From contig LR732703.1 in the NCBI GenBank assembly GCA_902506565.1, positions 2,528,125 to 2,592,124 on the forward strand: a stretch of 64,000 nucleotides of DNA. The letters run 5' to 3'. The position numbers and the translations under genes are program-made. The notes under the pieces were generated by a model that did not search any database, had not been told where the DNA came from, and saw only the letters and a list, made by a program, of their open reading frames with translations. Origin of the DNA: Burkholderiales bacterium 8X (GTDB taxonomy: Bacteria; Pseudomonadota; Gammaproteobacteria; Burkholderiales; Burkholderiaceae_C). Position 1 is the stretch's first letter. The number at the start of each line of letters is the position of its first letter. Below, piece after piece: positions 53,989-62,298 of the stretch.

Positions 53989-56148
53989 CTAGGCCGCGAC
54001 CGCCGCGCGGATCTGTTCCAGCACGTCCTTGGCACTTGCCGGAATCGGCGTCCCCGGGCCGTAGATGCCCTTGACGCCGGCCTCGTACAGAAAGTCGTAG
54101 TCCTGCCGCGGGATCACGCCGCCGACGAACACGATGATGTCGTCGGCGCCCTGCTTCTTGAGCTCTTCGATGATCGCGGGCACCAGGGTCTTGTGCCCCG
54201 CTGCCAACGTGCTGACGCCGACCGCGTGCACGTCGTTCTCGATCGCCTGCCGGGCGCATTCCTCGGGCGTCTGGAACAGGGGGCCCATGTCGACGTCGAA
54301 GCCCAGGTCGGCGAATGCGGTGGCCACCACCTTGGCGCCGCGGTCATGGCCGTCCTGGCCGAGCTTGGAGATCATCACGCGCGGCCGCCGGCCCTGCGCC
54401 TCGGCGAAATCCGCGATTTCCTGCTGCAGCGCCGACCAGCCCTCGGCCGAGTCGTAGGCGGCCGCATAGACGCCGGTCACCTTCTGGGTATCGGCGCGAT
54501 GCCGGCCGAAGGACTTCTCGAGTGCATCGCTGATTTCGCCGACCGTGGCGCGCGCACGCACCGCATCGACGCACAGCGCCAGCAGGTTCCCGGTGTTCGC
54601 CTCGGCCGCGGCGGTGAGTGCGTCGAGCGCCGCGTCGACCTTGGCCTGGTCGCGCTTCTCGCGCACCGACTTCAAGCGCGCGATCTGGCTTTCGCGGACC
54701 TTCACGTTGTCGATCGAAAGGCTGTCGATCGCGTCCTCGTTCTTGAGCTTGTACTTGTTGACGCCGACGATCACGTCCTTGCCCGAATCGATGCGCGCCT
54801 GCTTGTCGGCCGCGGCCGCCTCGATCTTGAGCTTGGCCCAGCCGCTGTCCACCGCCTTGGTCATGCCGCCCATGGCCTCGACCTCTTCGATGATGGTCCA
54901 GGCGGCGTCGGCCATGTCCTGGGTCAGCTTCTCCATCATGTAGCTCCCGGCCCACGGGTCGATCACGTTCGTGATGTGCGTCTCTTCCTGGATGATGAGC
55001 TGGGTGTTGCGGGCGATGCGCGCGCTGAACTCGGTCGGCAGCGCGATGGCTTCGTCGAGAGCATTCGTATGCAGGCTCTGCGTGCCGCCGAACACCGCGG
55101 CCATTGCCTCGATCGTGGTCCGGACCACGTTGTTGTAAGGGTCCTGCTCGGTCAGGCTCCAGCCCGAAGTCTGGCAGTGGGTGCGCAGCATCAGGCTCTT
55201 CGGGTTCTTCGGCTCGAACGCCTTCATGATCCGGCACCACAGGAGGCGCGCGGCACGCATCTTGGCGACCTCGAGGTAGAAGTTCATGCCGATCGCCCAG
55301 AAGAAGCTGAGCCGGCCGGCGAACACATCGACGTCGAGCCCCTTGGCCAGCGCGGTCTTGACGTATTCCTTGCCGTCCGCGAGCGTGAAGGCGAGTTCGA
55401 GCGCCTGGTTGGCGCCGGCTTCCTGCATGTGATAGCCGCTGATCGAGATCGAGTTGAACTTCGGCATCTTCTCGGCCGTGTACTCGATGATGTCGCCGAT
55501 GATCCGCATCGAGGGCTCGGGCGGAAAGATGTAGGTGTTGCGAACCATGAACTCCTTGAGGATGTCGTTCTGGATGGTTCCGGACAGCTGGTCTTGCGCC
55601 ACCCCCTGCTCCTCGGCCGCAACGATGTAGCCGGCCAGGATCGGCAGCACCGCGCCGTTCATGGTCATGGAGACGCTCACCTTGTCGAGCGGGATCTGGT
55701 CGAACAGGATCTTCATGTCCTCGACCGAGTCGATCGCGACGCCGGCCTTGCCCACGTCGCCCGTGACCCGTGGATGGTCGCTGTCGTAGCCGCGGTGGGT
55801 GGCGAGGTCGAAGGCCACGCTCACGCCCTGCCCGCCGGCGGCCAGGGCCTTTCGATAGAAGGCATTCGATTCTTCGGCGGTCGAGAAGCCGGCGTATTGC
55901 CGGATGGTCCACGGCCGAACCGCGTACATGGTGGCCTGCGGCCCTCGCAGGTAGGGCTCGAAACCCGGGAGCGTGTCGGTGTAGCGCAGGCCCTTCAGGT
56001 CTGCCGCCGTGTAGAGCGGCTTGACTGCGATGCCGTCCGGCGTGATCCAGTTGAGTCTTGCAAGATCGCCGCCGGGCGCCGACTTGGCGGCTGCGCGGGT
56101 CCAGTCGTCGAGGCTGGCGGATTGGAAGGTCGGCTCGGGTTGGCTCAT
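53989..56148 (-). CDS. Methylmalonyl-CoA mutase, B12-dependent, single chain
   Basis: Converts (R)-methylmalonyl-CoA to succinyl-CoA by a radical rearrangement. The 719-residue protein is the E. coli ScpA type: an N-terminal TIM-barrel with [20 protein letters not shown] and the substrate-binding [19 protein letters not shown], and a C-terminal cobalamin-binding domain from about residue 590 with [10 protein letters not shown], whose His would ligate cobalt, and later [12 protein letters not shown]. First gene of the operon, with a divergent GntR regulator 99 nt upstream. Symbols scpA and mcm are both in use, so none is given. Confidence 0.95.
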   Translation of the reverse strand: MSQPEPTFQSASLDDWTRAAAKSAPGGDLARLNWITPDGIAVKPLYTAADLKGLRYTDTLPGFEPYLRGPQATMYAVRPWTIRQYAGFSTAEESNAFYRKALAAGGQGVSVAFDLATHRGYDSDHPRVTGDVGKAGVAIDSVEDMKILFDQIPLDKVSVSMTMNGAVLPILAGYIVAAEEQGVAQDQLSGTIQNDILKEFMVRNTYIFPPEPSMRIIGDIIEYTAEKMPKFNSISISGYHMQEAGANQALELAFTLADGKEYVKTALAKGLDVDVFAGRLSFFWAIGMNFYLEVAKMRAARLLWCRIMKAFEPKNPKSLMLRTHCQTSGWSLTEQDPYNNVVRTTIEAMAAVFGGTQSLHTNALDEAIALPTEFSARIARNTQLIIQEETHITNVIDPWAGSYMMEKLTQDMADAAWTIIEEVEAMGGMTKAVDSGWAKLKIEAAAADKQARIDSGKDVIVGVNKYKLKNEDAIDSLSIDNVKVRESQIARLKSVREKRDQAKVDAALDALTAAAEANTGNLLALCVDAVRARATVGEISDALEKSFGRHRADTQKVTGVYAAAYDSAEGWSALQQEIADFAEAQGRRPRVMISKLGQDGHDRGAKVVATAFADLGFDVDMGPLFQTPEECARQAIENDVHAVGVSTLAAGHKTLVPAIIEELKKQGADDIIVFVGGVIPRQDYDFLYEAGVKGIYGPGTPIPASAKDVLEQIRAAVAA

Positions 56149-56205
56149 GGGGACCGCTTGAATAAGGCTGGCAGATTGAAACGCCCGGCGAGTCTACTCC
56201 ACCGT

Positions 56206-56216
56206 AATTATTAATT
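56206..56216. promoter_or_regulatory. AT-rich palindrome between mutase operon and GntR gene
   Basis: AATTA-T-TAATT is a perfect 11-bp dyad in a GC-rich genome, midway in the 99-nt divergent gap. It is a candidate operator for the adjacent GntR/FCD regulator. Confidence 0.4.
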
Positions 56217-56234
56217 CAAAGCGTCGAATCGCGG

Positions 56235-56240
56235 TACATT
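56235..56240 (+). promoter_or_regulatory. Putative -10 for the GntR gene, leaderless spacing
   Basis: TACATT ends 7 nt before the ATG at 56248, which would put the transcription start at the start codon. There is no Shine-Dalgarno. The -35 is weak. Confidence 0.35.
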
Positions 56241-56247
56241 TCGGCCC

Positions 56248-56895
56248 ATGTCCGCCGTCACGCTCACTCCCCGCGCGCTCTACGAAGAGGTGGCCGAACT
56301 GCTGCGCCAACGAATCTTCCGGCGCGAACTGGAGCCCGGCAGCTGGATCGACGAGCTGAAGCTCGCCGAGGAATACGGCATCAGCCGGACGCCCCTGCGC
56401 GAAGCCCTGAAGGTGCTCGCGGCCGAGGGGCTGGTGACGATGAAGGTCCGGCGCGGGGCCTATGTCACCGAGGTTTCCGAAAAGGACCTGGCGGACGTCT
56501 ATCACCTCCTGAGCCTGCTCGAAAGCGATGCCGCGGCGCAGGTCGCGCGCCGGGCGAGCACGCAGGAGCTGGCCGAGCTGGAGGGCATCCATGCCGAGCT
56601 CGAGCATGCGGCCCTGTCGGGGCTTGCCGAAAGCGATCATTTCTTCGCCATCAACGAGCGTTTCCACATGCGGCTCCTGGCCATGGCCGACAACCGATGG
56701 CGTGCGCAGATGGTGGACGACCTGCGCAAGGTCATGAAGCTCAACCGGCACCATTCGCTCCTCAAGACCGGCCGGATCGAGGAATCGCTGGCCGAGCATC
56801 GCGCGATCATGGCGGCCCTGCGCAAGCGGGACGCGACTGCGAGCATGGCCGAGATGCAGCGCCACTTCGACAACGGGCTGCAAGCGGCGGCCTGA
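56248..56895 (+). CDS. GntR-family regulator, FadR/FCD subfamily
   Basis: A 215-residue regulator. The N-terminal winged helix-turn-helix (LYEEVAELLRQRIFRRELEPG, LKLAEEYGISRTPLREALKV) is followed by an all-helical FCD ligand-binding domain with conserved Asp and His residues (DHFFAINERFHMRLL, EHRAIMAALRKRD) that usually bind a metal and a carboxylate ligand. Its position divergent from the mutase-PCC operon makes that operon the likely target, with an intermediate such as methylmalonate, propionyl-CoA or succinate as possible ligand; this is inference. Confidence 0.9.
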   Translation: MSAVTLTPRALYEEVAELLRQRIFRRELEPGSWIDELKLAEEYGISRTPLREALKVLAAEGLVTMKVRRGAYVTEVSEKDLADVYHLLSLLESDAAAQVARRASTQELAELEGIHAELEHAALSGLAESDHFFAINERFHMRLLAMADNRWRAQMVDDLRKVMKLNRHHSLLKTGRIEESLAEHRAIMAALRKRDATASMAEMQRHFDNGLQAAA

Positions 56896-56914
56896 GGCAA
56901 GGCGCCGCCGTGGG

Positions 56915-57922
56915 CTAAGCCGGCTCGCGAGCCTCCAGCGGCCACGACTCTCGTGCGATCGCCATCACCTCGCGCGGCGCGCGGGACTTGAGGCGATGGT
57001 CGCTCCAGACCTGGCGCCAGCGGCGTGCGCCCGGCAAGCCATTGCGCAATCCCAGCATGTGCCGCGCGATGCTGTGCCACGGTGTCTGGTGCTCCGCGAG
57101 TTCGCGTTCCATGTAGTCGACCATCCGCGACTCGACTTCATCGCGCGACGGCACCGGATGCGGGTCATTGAAGACGAGCGCATCCCAGTCGCGCATCCAC
57201 CAGGGGTTGTGATAGGCCTCGCGGCCGATCATCACGCCATCCAGGAGCCGCAATTGCTGCATGACCGCATCGAGTTCCGTGAAGCCGCCGTTGATGCAGA
57301 TCTGCAGCTGCGGAAACTCGTGCTTCAGGCGATGCACCAGCTCGTAGCGAAGCGGCGGCACCTCTCGGTTTTCCTTCGGCGACAAGCCTTGCAGCCAGGC
57401 ATTGCGTGCATGCACGATGAACTGCCGGCAGCCGCCCTCGCTCACGATGCCGACGAAGTCGCGCACGTACTCGTAGCTTTCCCTCTTGTCGATGCCGATC
57501 CGGTGCTTGACCGTGACCGGGATGCCGACCACGTCGACCATCGCCTTCACGCCATCGGCGACCAGTTTCGGCTCGTTCATCAGGCAGGCGCCGAAGGCCC
57601 CGCGCTGGACCCGCTCGCTCGGACAGCCGCAGTTGAGATTGATCTCGTCGTAGCCCCACGTTTCGCCGAGCCGCGCGCAGTGCGCGAGGTCGGCCGCCTC
57701 GCTACCGCCCAGCTGGAGCGCGACCGGATGTTCTTCGGCATTGAAGCGCAGGTGCCGGGCCACGTCGCCGTGGATCAGGGCACCGGTCGTCACCATCTCG
57801 GTGTAGAGCAGCGCGTGGCGGCTGAGGAGGCGGTGGAAGTAGCGGCAATGGCGGTCGGTCCAATCCATCATCGGGGCGACGCTGATCCGGTGCGGCCTGA
57901 GTACATGATCCATGGCCGCCAT
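56915..57922 (-). CDS. dusA: tRNA-dihydrouridine synthase A
   Basis: FMN enzyme that reduces uridines in the tRNA D-loop. The 335-residue protein has the Dus signatures SVAPMMDWTDRHCRYFHRL, EINLNCGCPSERVQRGAFGA with the catalytic Cys, VKHRIGID and INGGFTELDAV. The DusA type is supported by the PMMDWTDRHCR motif. Two ATG codons (57922 and 57913) are possible and neither has a strong ribosome site; I used the longer. It follows the GFA-family gene on the same strand. Confidence 0.93.
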   Translation of the reverse strand: MAAMDHVLRPHRISVAPMMDWTDRHCRYFHRLLSRHALLYTEMVTTGALIHGDVARHLRFNAEEHPVALQLGGSEAADLAHCARLGETWGYDEINLNCGCPSERVQRGAFGACLMNEPKLVADGVKAMVDVVGIPVTVKHRIGIDKRESYEYVRDFVGIVSEGGCRQFIVHARNAWLQGLSPKENREVPPLRYELVHRLKHEFPQLQICINGGFTELDAVMQQLRLLDGVMIGREAYHNPWWMRDWDALVFNDPHPVPSRDEVESRMVDYMERELAEHQTPWHSIARHMLGLRNGLPGARRWRQVWSDHRLKSRAPREVMAIARESWPLEAREPA

Positions 57923-57959
57923 TTTCGTCGGAGCGCCGGAGCCGGCTTCGATCCGGCCG

Positions 57960-58376
57960 CTAAGCCTGCGGCGGAAACTCCGGATGCCGCACCAGATCAT
58001 CCGAAAGCGCCAGCCAAGGCAGCCGTTTCGAGTCCCAGGAGTGCATCACCGGTGCCAGGCGCTCCGGCTGGTCGAGGCTGCCGATGGTGACGTCGATCAG
58101 GCCCGGGATGTAGTCCGCCGTGAAGCAGATCTGTGTTCCGCATCGGGCGCAGAAGCTGCGCCGGGCACCGGGCGACGACTCGTAGACCGTCGGCTCCTGA
58201 GTGGCGAACTCGACCTGCGACGCTTCGAACATGGCCCAGGCGACCGCTGGCGCGGCGTTGGCTCGGCGGCAGGTCGTGCAATGGCACAAGGCGGTCATGA
58301 GCGCCTCGCCCGCGATGCGATACCGCACGGCGCCGCACTGGCAGCCACCTTCGATGGAAGAAGAAAGATCGGACAA
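57960..58376 (-). CDS. GFA/CENP-V family zinc protein
   Basis: A 138-residue Mss4-like zinc protein of the glutathione-dependent formaldehyde-activating (GFA) family. Zinc ligands are visible in GGCQCGAVRYRI, CHCTTCRRAN and FCARCGTQICF. Many members have no proven activity. I place the start at TTG (58374-58376) because AAGGAG lies exactly 6 nt upstream and the protein then begins just before the first zinc motif; there is no in-frame ATG nearby. It lies between the cupin gene and dusA on the same strand. Confidence 0.8.
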   Translation of the reverse strand: MSDLSSSIEGGCQCGAVRYRIAGEALMTALCHCTTCRRANAAPAVAWAMFEASQVEFATQEPTVYESSPGARRSFCARCGTQICFTADYIPGLIDVTIGSLDQPERLAPVMHSWDSKRLPWLALSDDLVRHPEFPPQA

Positions 58377-58504
58377 GAGATGCTCCTTCGGCTGAATGAA
58401 CGTCAAAGGCCGGCGCTTTCTGTTGTCTTGCCATTTCTCGAGCCGACTCCGGACGAGGAGCCTACATCGGGCGCCGCCCGAACGGTCGCCGGAGCTTTCT
58501 GAAA

Positions 58505-58882
58505 TCAGGTCGGCGGGTTGCGATGTCCCGCGCCACCGCCATGGCCGGCGTCGCCATGCTGCAGGAGCAGCGTCACCAGCACGGCCGAATCGACCCGCGC
58601 GGTGAGCGAGTGGCGCTGGCGGGCCGGCAGCACGACCAGCTGCCCCGGGCCGAGCCGACGGGTGCCGCCCGGCATGCGGACTTCGACATTGCCCTCGATG
58701 CACTGGACGGTGCATTCGTCGTCCACGGTATGTTCCGGCTGGTCGCGGCGGGCCGGCAACACCAGGTGCAGCAATTGCAGCCGGTCGGTCTTCAAGAGGC
58801 TGGTGCTGACGGCTTCATGGACGCCGGGTCCGAGCGGGCCGACTCCGATGACGTCCAGCGGTTGAGCATGAGGCAATGCCAT
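58505..58882 (-). CDS. Small cupin-domain protein
   Basis: A 125-residue single-domain cupin. The conserved barrel motifs are QPEHTVDDECTVQCIEG (metal-binding His and Glu candidates) and PGQLVVLPARQRHSLTA (second motif with His). The C-terminal tail HGDAGHGGGAGHRNPP has extra His and Gly residues. Substrate unknown; members of this family range from dioxygenases to sugar-binding proteins. GCGGAG lies 6 nt before the ATG at 58882. Only 18 nt further upstream is the T-run of a strong intrinsic terminator preceded by a Cys-rich short reading frame, so expression is probably conditional. Confidence 0.78.
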   Translation of the reverse strand: MALPHAQPLDVIGVGPLGPGVHEAVSTSLLKTDRLQLLHLVLPARRDQPEHTVDDECTVQCIEGNVEVRMPGGTRRLGPGQLVVLPARQRHSLTARVDSAVLVTLLLQHGDAGHGGGAGHRNPPT

Positions 58883-58900
58883 GAGGTACTCCGCGAAGGC

Positions 58901-58928
58901 AAAAAAAAGGGCTCGCACGAGGCGAGCC
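58901..58928 (-). terminator. Intrinsic terminator in the leader of the cupin gene
   Basis: On the minus strand GGCTCGC-CTCGT-GCGAGCC forms a perfect 7-bp stem, then one C and eight T residues (complement of A8 at 58901-58908). It sits between the stop codon of the Cys-rich short frame and the cupin ribosome-binding site. That position fits an attenuator. Confidence 0.82.
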
Positions 58929-59050
58929 TAATGATTGCACTTGCAGCAATCCCCTAGAGAAACCGAGACCAGTTTCAGCTCGGAGCGGCGAATCGCCAAG
59001 GCACAAATGCGCAGTCGGCGAAGCTTCTTCCGGCACGATTCGGCATTCAT
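58928..59050 (-). CDS. Candidate 40-residue Cys-rich leader peptide
   Basis: A 40-codon frame starting MNAESCRKKLRRLR, basic in its N-terminal half, moderately hydrophobic in the middle, and ending DCCKCNH (Cys35, Cys36, Cys38, His40). GAAGGA lies about 11 nt before the ATG, a workable but long spacing. The TAG stop shares its last base with the stem of the terminator upstream of the cupin gene. The Cys codons lie inside a second small dyad, GATTGC...GCAATC (58933-58951). This is the arrangement of a leader peptide whose translation controls terminator formation. The frame is long enough to arise by chance in this GC-rich DNA, so the call is provisional. Confidence 0.5.
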   Translation of the reverse strand: MNAESCRKKLRRLRICALAIRRSELKLVSVSLGDCCKCNH

Positions 59051-59170
59051 TCGGTGCGTTGTCCTTCGTTGCCGCTCCACGGTTTTCCTACAGCCCATCC
59101 TTCGGCGTCCGCCTAGGCTTGGGGCTCCGTCCAGGCAGCTTGCCGCAACACCAACCGAATCCGGAGGACC

Positions 59171-59572
59171 ATGAAACACTTCACGCTCGACTCTTCGATG
59201 ATCGCCACCATCGGCGGCGCGTTCTATCCGACCGGCTACTCGATGGTGATGTTTCCCGACAAGGGCGATGCCGAGCAGGTGGCCCGGGACCTGGAGGACG
59301 GTGGCTTGGCCGCCGACGACGTGATGCTGATCCCACCGGAAACGCTGCTTTCGACGATCACGCCGACGGTGTCCGATGCCGACAACCCGATGCCTTCGGC
59401 CGGAACCGATGCATCGACCGTGCGGGCCTTCACCAAGCTCGCCCGCGAAGGCCACACCGCCTTGCTGGTGAAGACCGACGACGACGGCGCGACCAAGCTG
59501 GTCGACCGGATCAAGCGTACGAAATACTCGATCGCGCAGCGTTACCGGATGCTGGTCATCGAAGACCTCTGA
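59171..59572 (+). CDS. Small conserved protein, possible stress protein (YflT-like)
   Basis: A 133-residue soluble acidic protein. The pattern GYSMVMFPDKGDAEQVARDL followed by GLAADDVMLIPPE recalls the general-stress-protein 17M/YflT domain, but the match is weak and from memory. The second half (TKLAREGHTALLVKTDDDG) suggests an alpha/beta regulatory fold. GGAGG lies 5 nt before the ATG, so the start is secure. No signal peptide. It converges with the antiporter gene. Function unknown. Confidence 0.7.
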   Translation: MKHFTLDSSMIATIGGAFYPTGYSMVMFPDKGDAEQVARDLEDGGLAADDVMLIPPETLLSTITPTVSDADNPMPSAGTDASTVRAFTKLAREGHTALLVKTDDDGATKLVDRIKRTKYSIAQRYRMLVIEDL

Positions 59573-59600
59573 GCCAAGGCGCACCCGCGAGGTGCGGCGA

Positions 59601-61292
59601 TCAGGCCGCCGCGGCCTTCGCCACCACCTCGCGTGCCATCGACTGCGCGAGTTCCTGTTCGCCCAGGAACACGGTGGCGGATGCTTCGCGGCCCAGCAGG
59701 GCCGCTTCGTCCTCGTTGTGGCTGCGAATCACGGTCTGGATCTCGGGGTTCAAGGTGCGAGCCGTCTCCATCATCTGGCGCACGTTGATGGCGTCGGCCG
59801 TGGCGATCACCAGGACGGCCGCGCGCGCGACATGCGCCTGGATCAGCACCGCCGGATCGGCGGCATCGCCCCACACCGCAGCCATGCCATCGGCGCGGAG
59901 CTTCTCGACCAGTTCGCGGTTCTGCTCCGCGACCACGAAAGGAACATCGTGCGCGGCCAGGTCGGCCGCGATCCGGCGCCCCACTCGTCCGTAACCCACC
60001 AGCACCACCTGCCGCGACAGGAAGCGCGCGGCGGTGCTGGTCGGCAACTCCGCGAGCGGATCGTCCCTCGAAGCGAGTCCGCGAAGGAATCGCGAATGCG
60101 AATGGAGCCACTTCTGCAGCGGGTCGATCAGGCCGAACCACAAGGGATTGGAGGCGATCGAGATCAGCGCGCCGGCCAGGATCAGGCTGCGGCCTTCTTC
60201 CGGCAGCAGCCCGAGCGAAACCCCGAGCGCGGCCAGGATGAACGAGAACTCGCCGATCTGCGCCAGGCTGGCGCTCACCGTGAGCGCCGTGCCGAGCGGA
60301 TACTTGAAGAGCAACACCAGGGCGCAGGCTGCCAGCGACTTGCCGACCACGATCACCAGCACCACGCCGAGCACCTGGAGCGGTCGTTCGATCAGCACCG
60401 AAGGGTCGAACAACATGCCGACCGAAACAAAGAACAGCACCGCGAAGGCATCGCGAAGCGGCAGCGATTCCTCGGCGGCGCGATGGCTGAACTCGGACTC
60501 GCGCATCACCATGCCGGCGAAGAAGGCGCCCAGCGCGAACGACACGCCGAAAAGCGCTGCCGACGCGAAGGCGATGCTGACCGCCGCCGCCACCACGCAT
60601 AGCGTGAAAAGCTCGCGCGAGCCGGTGCGCGTCACCTGCCACAGCACCCAGGGGAACACGCGGCGCCCGACCACCAGCATCAGCACCACGAAGCCGCCCA
60701 CCTGGAGCAGCGTGAGGCCGAGCGCCTGCCAGACCGGCGGTGAGCCCTCCGCTGCCGGCGTGCCGCCCAGGATGGCCGCGAGCGGCGGCAACAGCACCAG
60801 CACCATCACCATCGCGAGGTCCTCGACCACCAGCCAGCCGACCGCGATTCGCCCGGTGAACGAATCCAGCAGGCCGAGGCTTTCGAGCGCCCGCAGCAGC
60901 ACCACCGTGCTTGCGACCGACAAGGCAAGGCCCAGCACCAGCGCACCGCCGATGCCCCATCCCCAGGCCATCGCGAGGCCGATGCCCATGAGCGTGGCGA
61001 CCACCATCTGCACCAGGGCGCCGGGCAATGCGATCTTTCGAACGGCGAGCAGGTCGTCCAGCGAGAAGTGCAGCCCGACGCCGAACATCAACAGCATCAC
61101 GCCGATTTCCGCCAGCTGCGCGGCGACGTCGGCATCCGCGACGAAGCCCGGCGTGAAGGGGCCAAGGATGACGCCGGCCAACAGGTAGCCCACCAGCGCC
61201 GGCAGCCGCAGCCGTGCCGCGATGAAGCCGAGGACGAGCGCAAGGCCGAGTCCGGCTGCGACGGTGTTGATCAATGAAACGCTGTGCGGCAT
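59601..61292 (-). CDS. CPA2-family cation/proton antiporter with TrkA-N domain (YbaL/KefB-like)
   Basis: A 563-residue inner-membrane antiporter. About a dozen membrane segments span residues 1-390 (VAAGLGLALVLGFIAARL first), with the family GVGLHFSLDDLLAV, ALALSVASTVVLLRALE and FVSVGMLFDPSVLIE motifs. The C-terminal cytosolic RCK/TrkA-N domain begins VLVGYGRVGRRIAADLAA and should bind NAD(H) or a nucleotide to gate transport. Length is close to E. coli YbaL (558 aa). The ATG at 61292 opens the first helix; an upstream in-frame ATG adds 20 polar residues. Ion specificity is not decidable. Confidence 0.9.
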   Translation of the reverse strand: MPHSVSLINTVAAGLGLALVLGFIAARLRLPALVGYLLAGVILGPFTPGFVADADVAAQLAEIGVMLLMFGVGLHFSLDDLLAVRKIALPGALVQMVVATLMGIGLAMAWGWGIGGALVLGLALSVASTVVLLRALESLGLLDSFTGRIAVGWLVVEDLAMVMVLVLLPPLAAILGGTPAAEGSPPVWQALGLTLLQVGGFVVLMLVVGRRVFPWVLWQVTRTGSRELFTLCVVAAAVSIAFASAALFGVSFALGAFFAGMVMRESEFSHRAAEESLPLRDAFAVLFFVSVGMLFDPSVLIERPLQVLGVVLVIVVGKSLAACALVLLFKYPLGTALTVSASLAQIGEFSFILAALGVSLGLLPEEGRSLILAGALISIASNPLWFGLIDPLQKWLHSHSRFLRGLASRDDPLAELPTSTAARFLSRQVVLVGYGRVGRRIAADLAAHDVPFVVAEQNRELVEKLRADGMAAVWGDAADPAVLIQAHVARAAVLVIATADAINVRQMMETARTLNPEIQTVIRSHNEDEAALLGREASATVFLGEQELAQSMAREVVAKAAAA

Positions 61293-61355
61293 GGCTTCGA
61301 TTCTGCAAGACGACGGGCCCGGATCAGGGCCTTGCGCCCCCTTGACCTTCAAAGC

Positions 61356-61380
61356 AAAAAACCCGCCGAAGCGGGTTTCT
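61356..61380 (-). terminator. Intrinsic terminator after the PhaB-type reductase gene
   Basis: On the minus strand AACCCGC-TTCG-GCGGGTT forms a stable stem with a UUCG tetraloop, followed by a T-run. It lies 50 nt after the reductase stop codon and stops read-through into the antiporter gene. Confidence 0.85.
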
Positions 61381-61429
61381 CGAAGTCAGCGGCCGGAGGC
61401 GAGCCGTCGCGAAGGCCTGACGGCCCCGG

Positions 61430-62170
61430 TCAATGCATGTGAAGTCCGCCATTGACCGAGAAGTCGGCCCCGGTCGAGTAGCCGCCCTCGTCGGTCGCGA
61501 GCCACGAGATGATCGAGGCGATCTCGCTCGGCTCGCCCAGGCGCTTGACCGGGATCGTCGCGACGATCTTGTCGAGCACTTCCTGGCGGATCGCCTTCAC
61601 CATGTCGGTGCCGATGTAGCCGGGGCTTACCGTGTTGACGGTGACGCCCTTGGCGGCCAATTCCTGGGCCAGCGCCATGGTGAAGCCGTGCATGCCGGCC
61701 TTTGCGGCCGAGTAGTTGGTTTGCCCCGCCTGGCCCTTGGCGCCATTGACCGAGCTGATGTTGACGATGCGGCCCCAGCCCTTTTCGACCATGTCCGCGA
61801 CCACCTGCTTGGTGACGTTGAACATGCTGTTGAGGTTGGTTTCGATCACCGCGCTCCAGTCCTCGGGCGACATCTTGAGGAACATGCGGTCGCGGGTGAT
61901 GCCGGCGTTGTTGACCAGCACGTCGATGCTGCCATGCTCGGACTTGGCCTTGGAGAACGCATCGACCGTCGACTGCCAGTCGCCCACGTTGCCGACCGAT
62001 GCATAAAAGTCGTAGCCCTCGGCCTTCTGCTCGTTCAGCCACTTCTCGAAGTCCCGTGTGGGGCCGCAGCCGGCAATGACCGTGAAGCCGTCCTTGTGCA
62101 GGCGCTGGCAGATGGCGGTTCCGATGCCGCCCATGCCGCCGGTGACGTATGCAACCTTCTTTGTACTCAT
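61430..62170 (-). CDS. phaB: Acetoacetyl-CoA reductase, PhaB type (SDR family)
   Basis: NADPH-dependent reductase that makes (R)-3-hydroxybutyryl-CoA for PHA synthesis. The 246-residue protein has the SDR nucleotide motif VTGGMGGIGTAIC, NNAGITRD, the catalytic Ser140, Tyr153 and Lys157 (NYSAAKAG), and the PhaB-like GQAGQTNYSAAKAGMHGFTM. Length matches Ralstonia PhaB (246 aa). phaC and phaA are not in the window. AAGGAG precedes the ATG at a good distance. Confidence 0.92.
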   Translation of the reverse strand: MSTKKVAYVTGGMGGIGTAICQRLHKDGFTVIAGCGPTRDFEKWLNEQKAEGYDFYASVGNVGDWQSTVDAFSKAKSEHGSIDVLVNNAGITRDRMFLKMSPEDWSAVIETNLNSMFNVTKQVVADMVEKGWGRIVNISSVNGAKGQAGQTNYSAAKAGMHGFTMALAQELAAKGVTVNTVSPGYIGTDMVKAIRQEVLDKIVATIPVKRLGEPSEIASIISWLATDEGGYSTGADFSVNGGLHMH

Positions 62171-62220
62171 GACTGCTCCTTGAAATTAGCGCCGACAAGA
62201 CGCAAGCCAATGTAGCCATG

Positions 62221-62247
62221 TTTATAGCTCGGACCCGTTGAGGTAAA
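62221..62247 (-). promoter_or_regulatory. Possible promoter of the PhaB-type gene
   Basis: Minus-strand TTTACC (62247-62242), a 15-nt spacer and TATAAA (62226-62221). The spacing is short, so this is a moderate candidate. The predicted leader would be about 43 nt. Confidence 0.35.
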
Positions 62248-62286
62248 CACTGAGCTTCCCTGCAACGAACTGTCACGCGCGCTCCC

Positions 62287-62292
62287 TATACT
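62287..62292 (+). promoter_or_regulatory. Putative -10 for the ABC ATPase gene, leaderless spacing
   Basis: TATACT ends 6 nt before the ATG at 62299. Transcription would begin at the start codon; no Shine-Dalgarno is present and the -35 is weak. Confidence 0.4.
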
Positions 62293-62298
62293 GCGCCG

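Noticed and set aside
53263-56214. A plus-strand open frame of about 983 codons opposite the mutase and meaB
   Set aside because: Same cause: a GC-driven shadow. The minus strand encodes a clear mutase.
58928-59584. The 218-codon minus-strand frame that contains the Cys-rich peptide
   Set aside because: Its upstream part is antisense to the 59171-59572 gene and has no domain. Only the last 40 codons, with their own ATG and ribosome site, are kept.
59580-59596. CGCACC-CGCGA-GGTGCG hairpin between the small stress-like gene and the antiporter gene
   Set aside because: A stem is present but lacks T-runs on either side, so a terminator cannot be supported.
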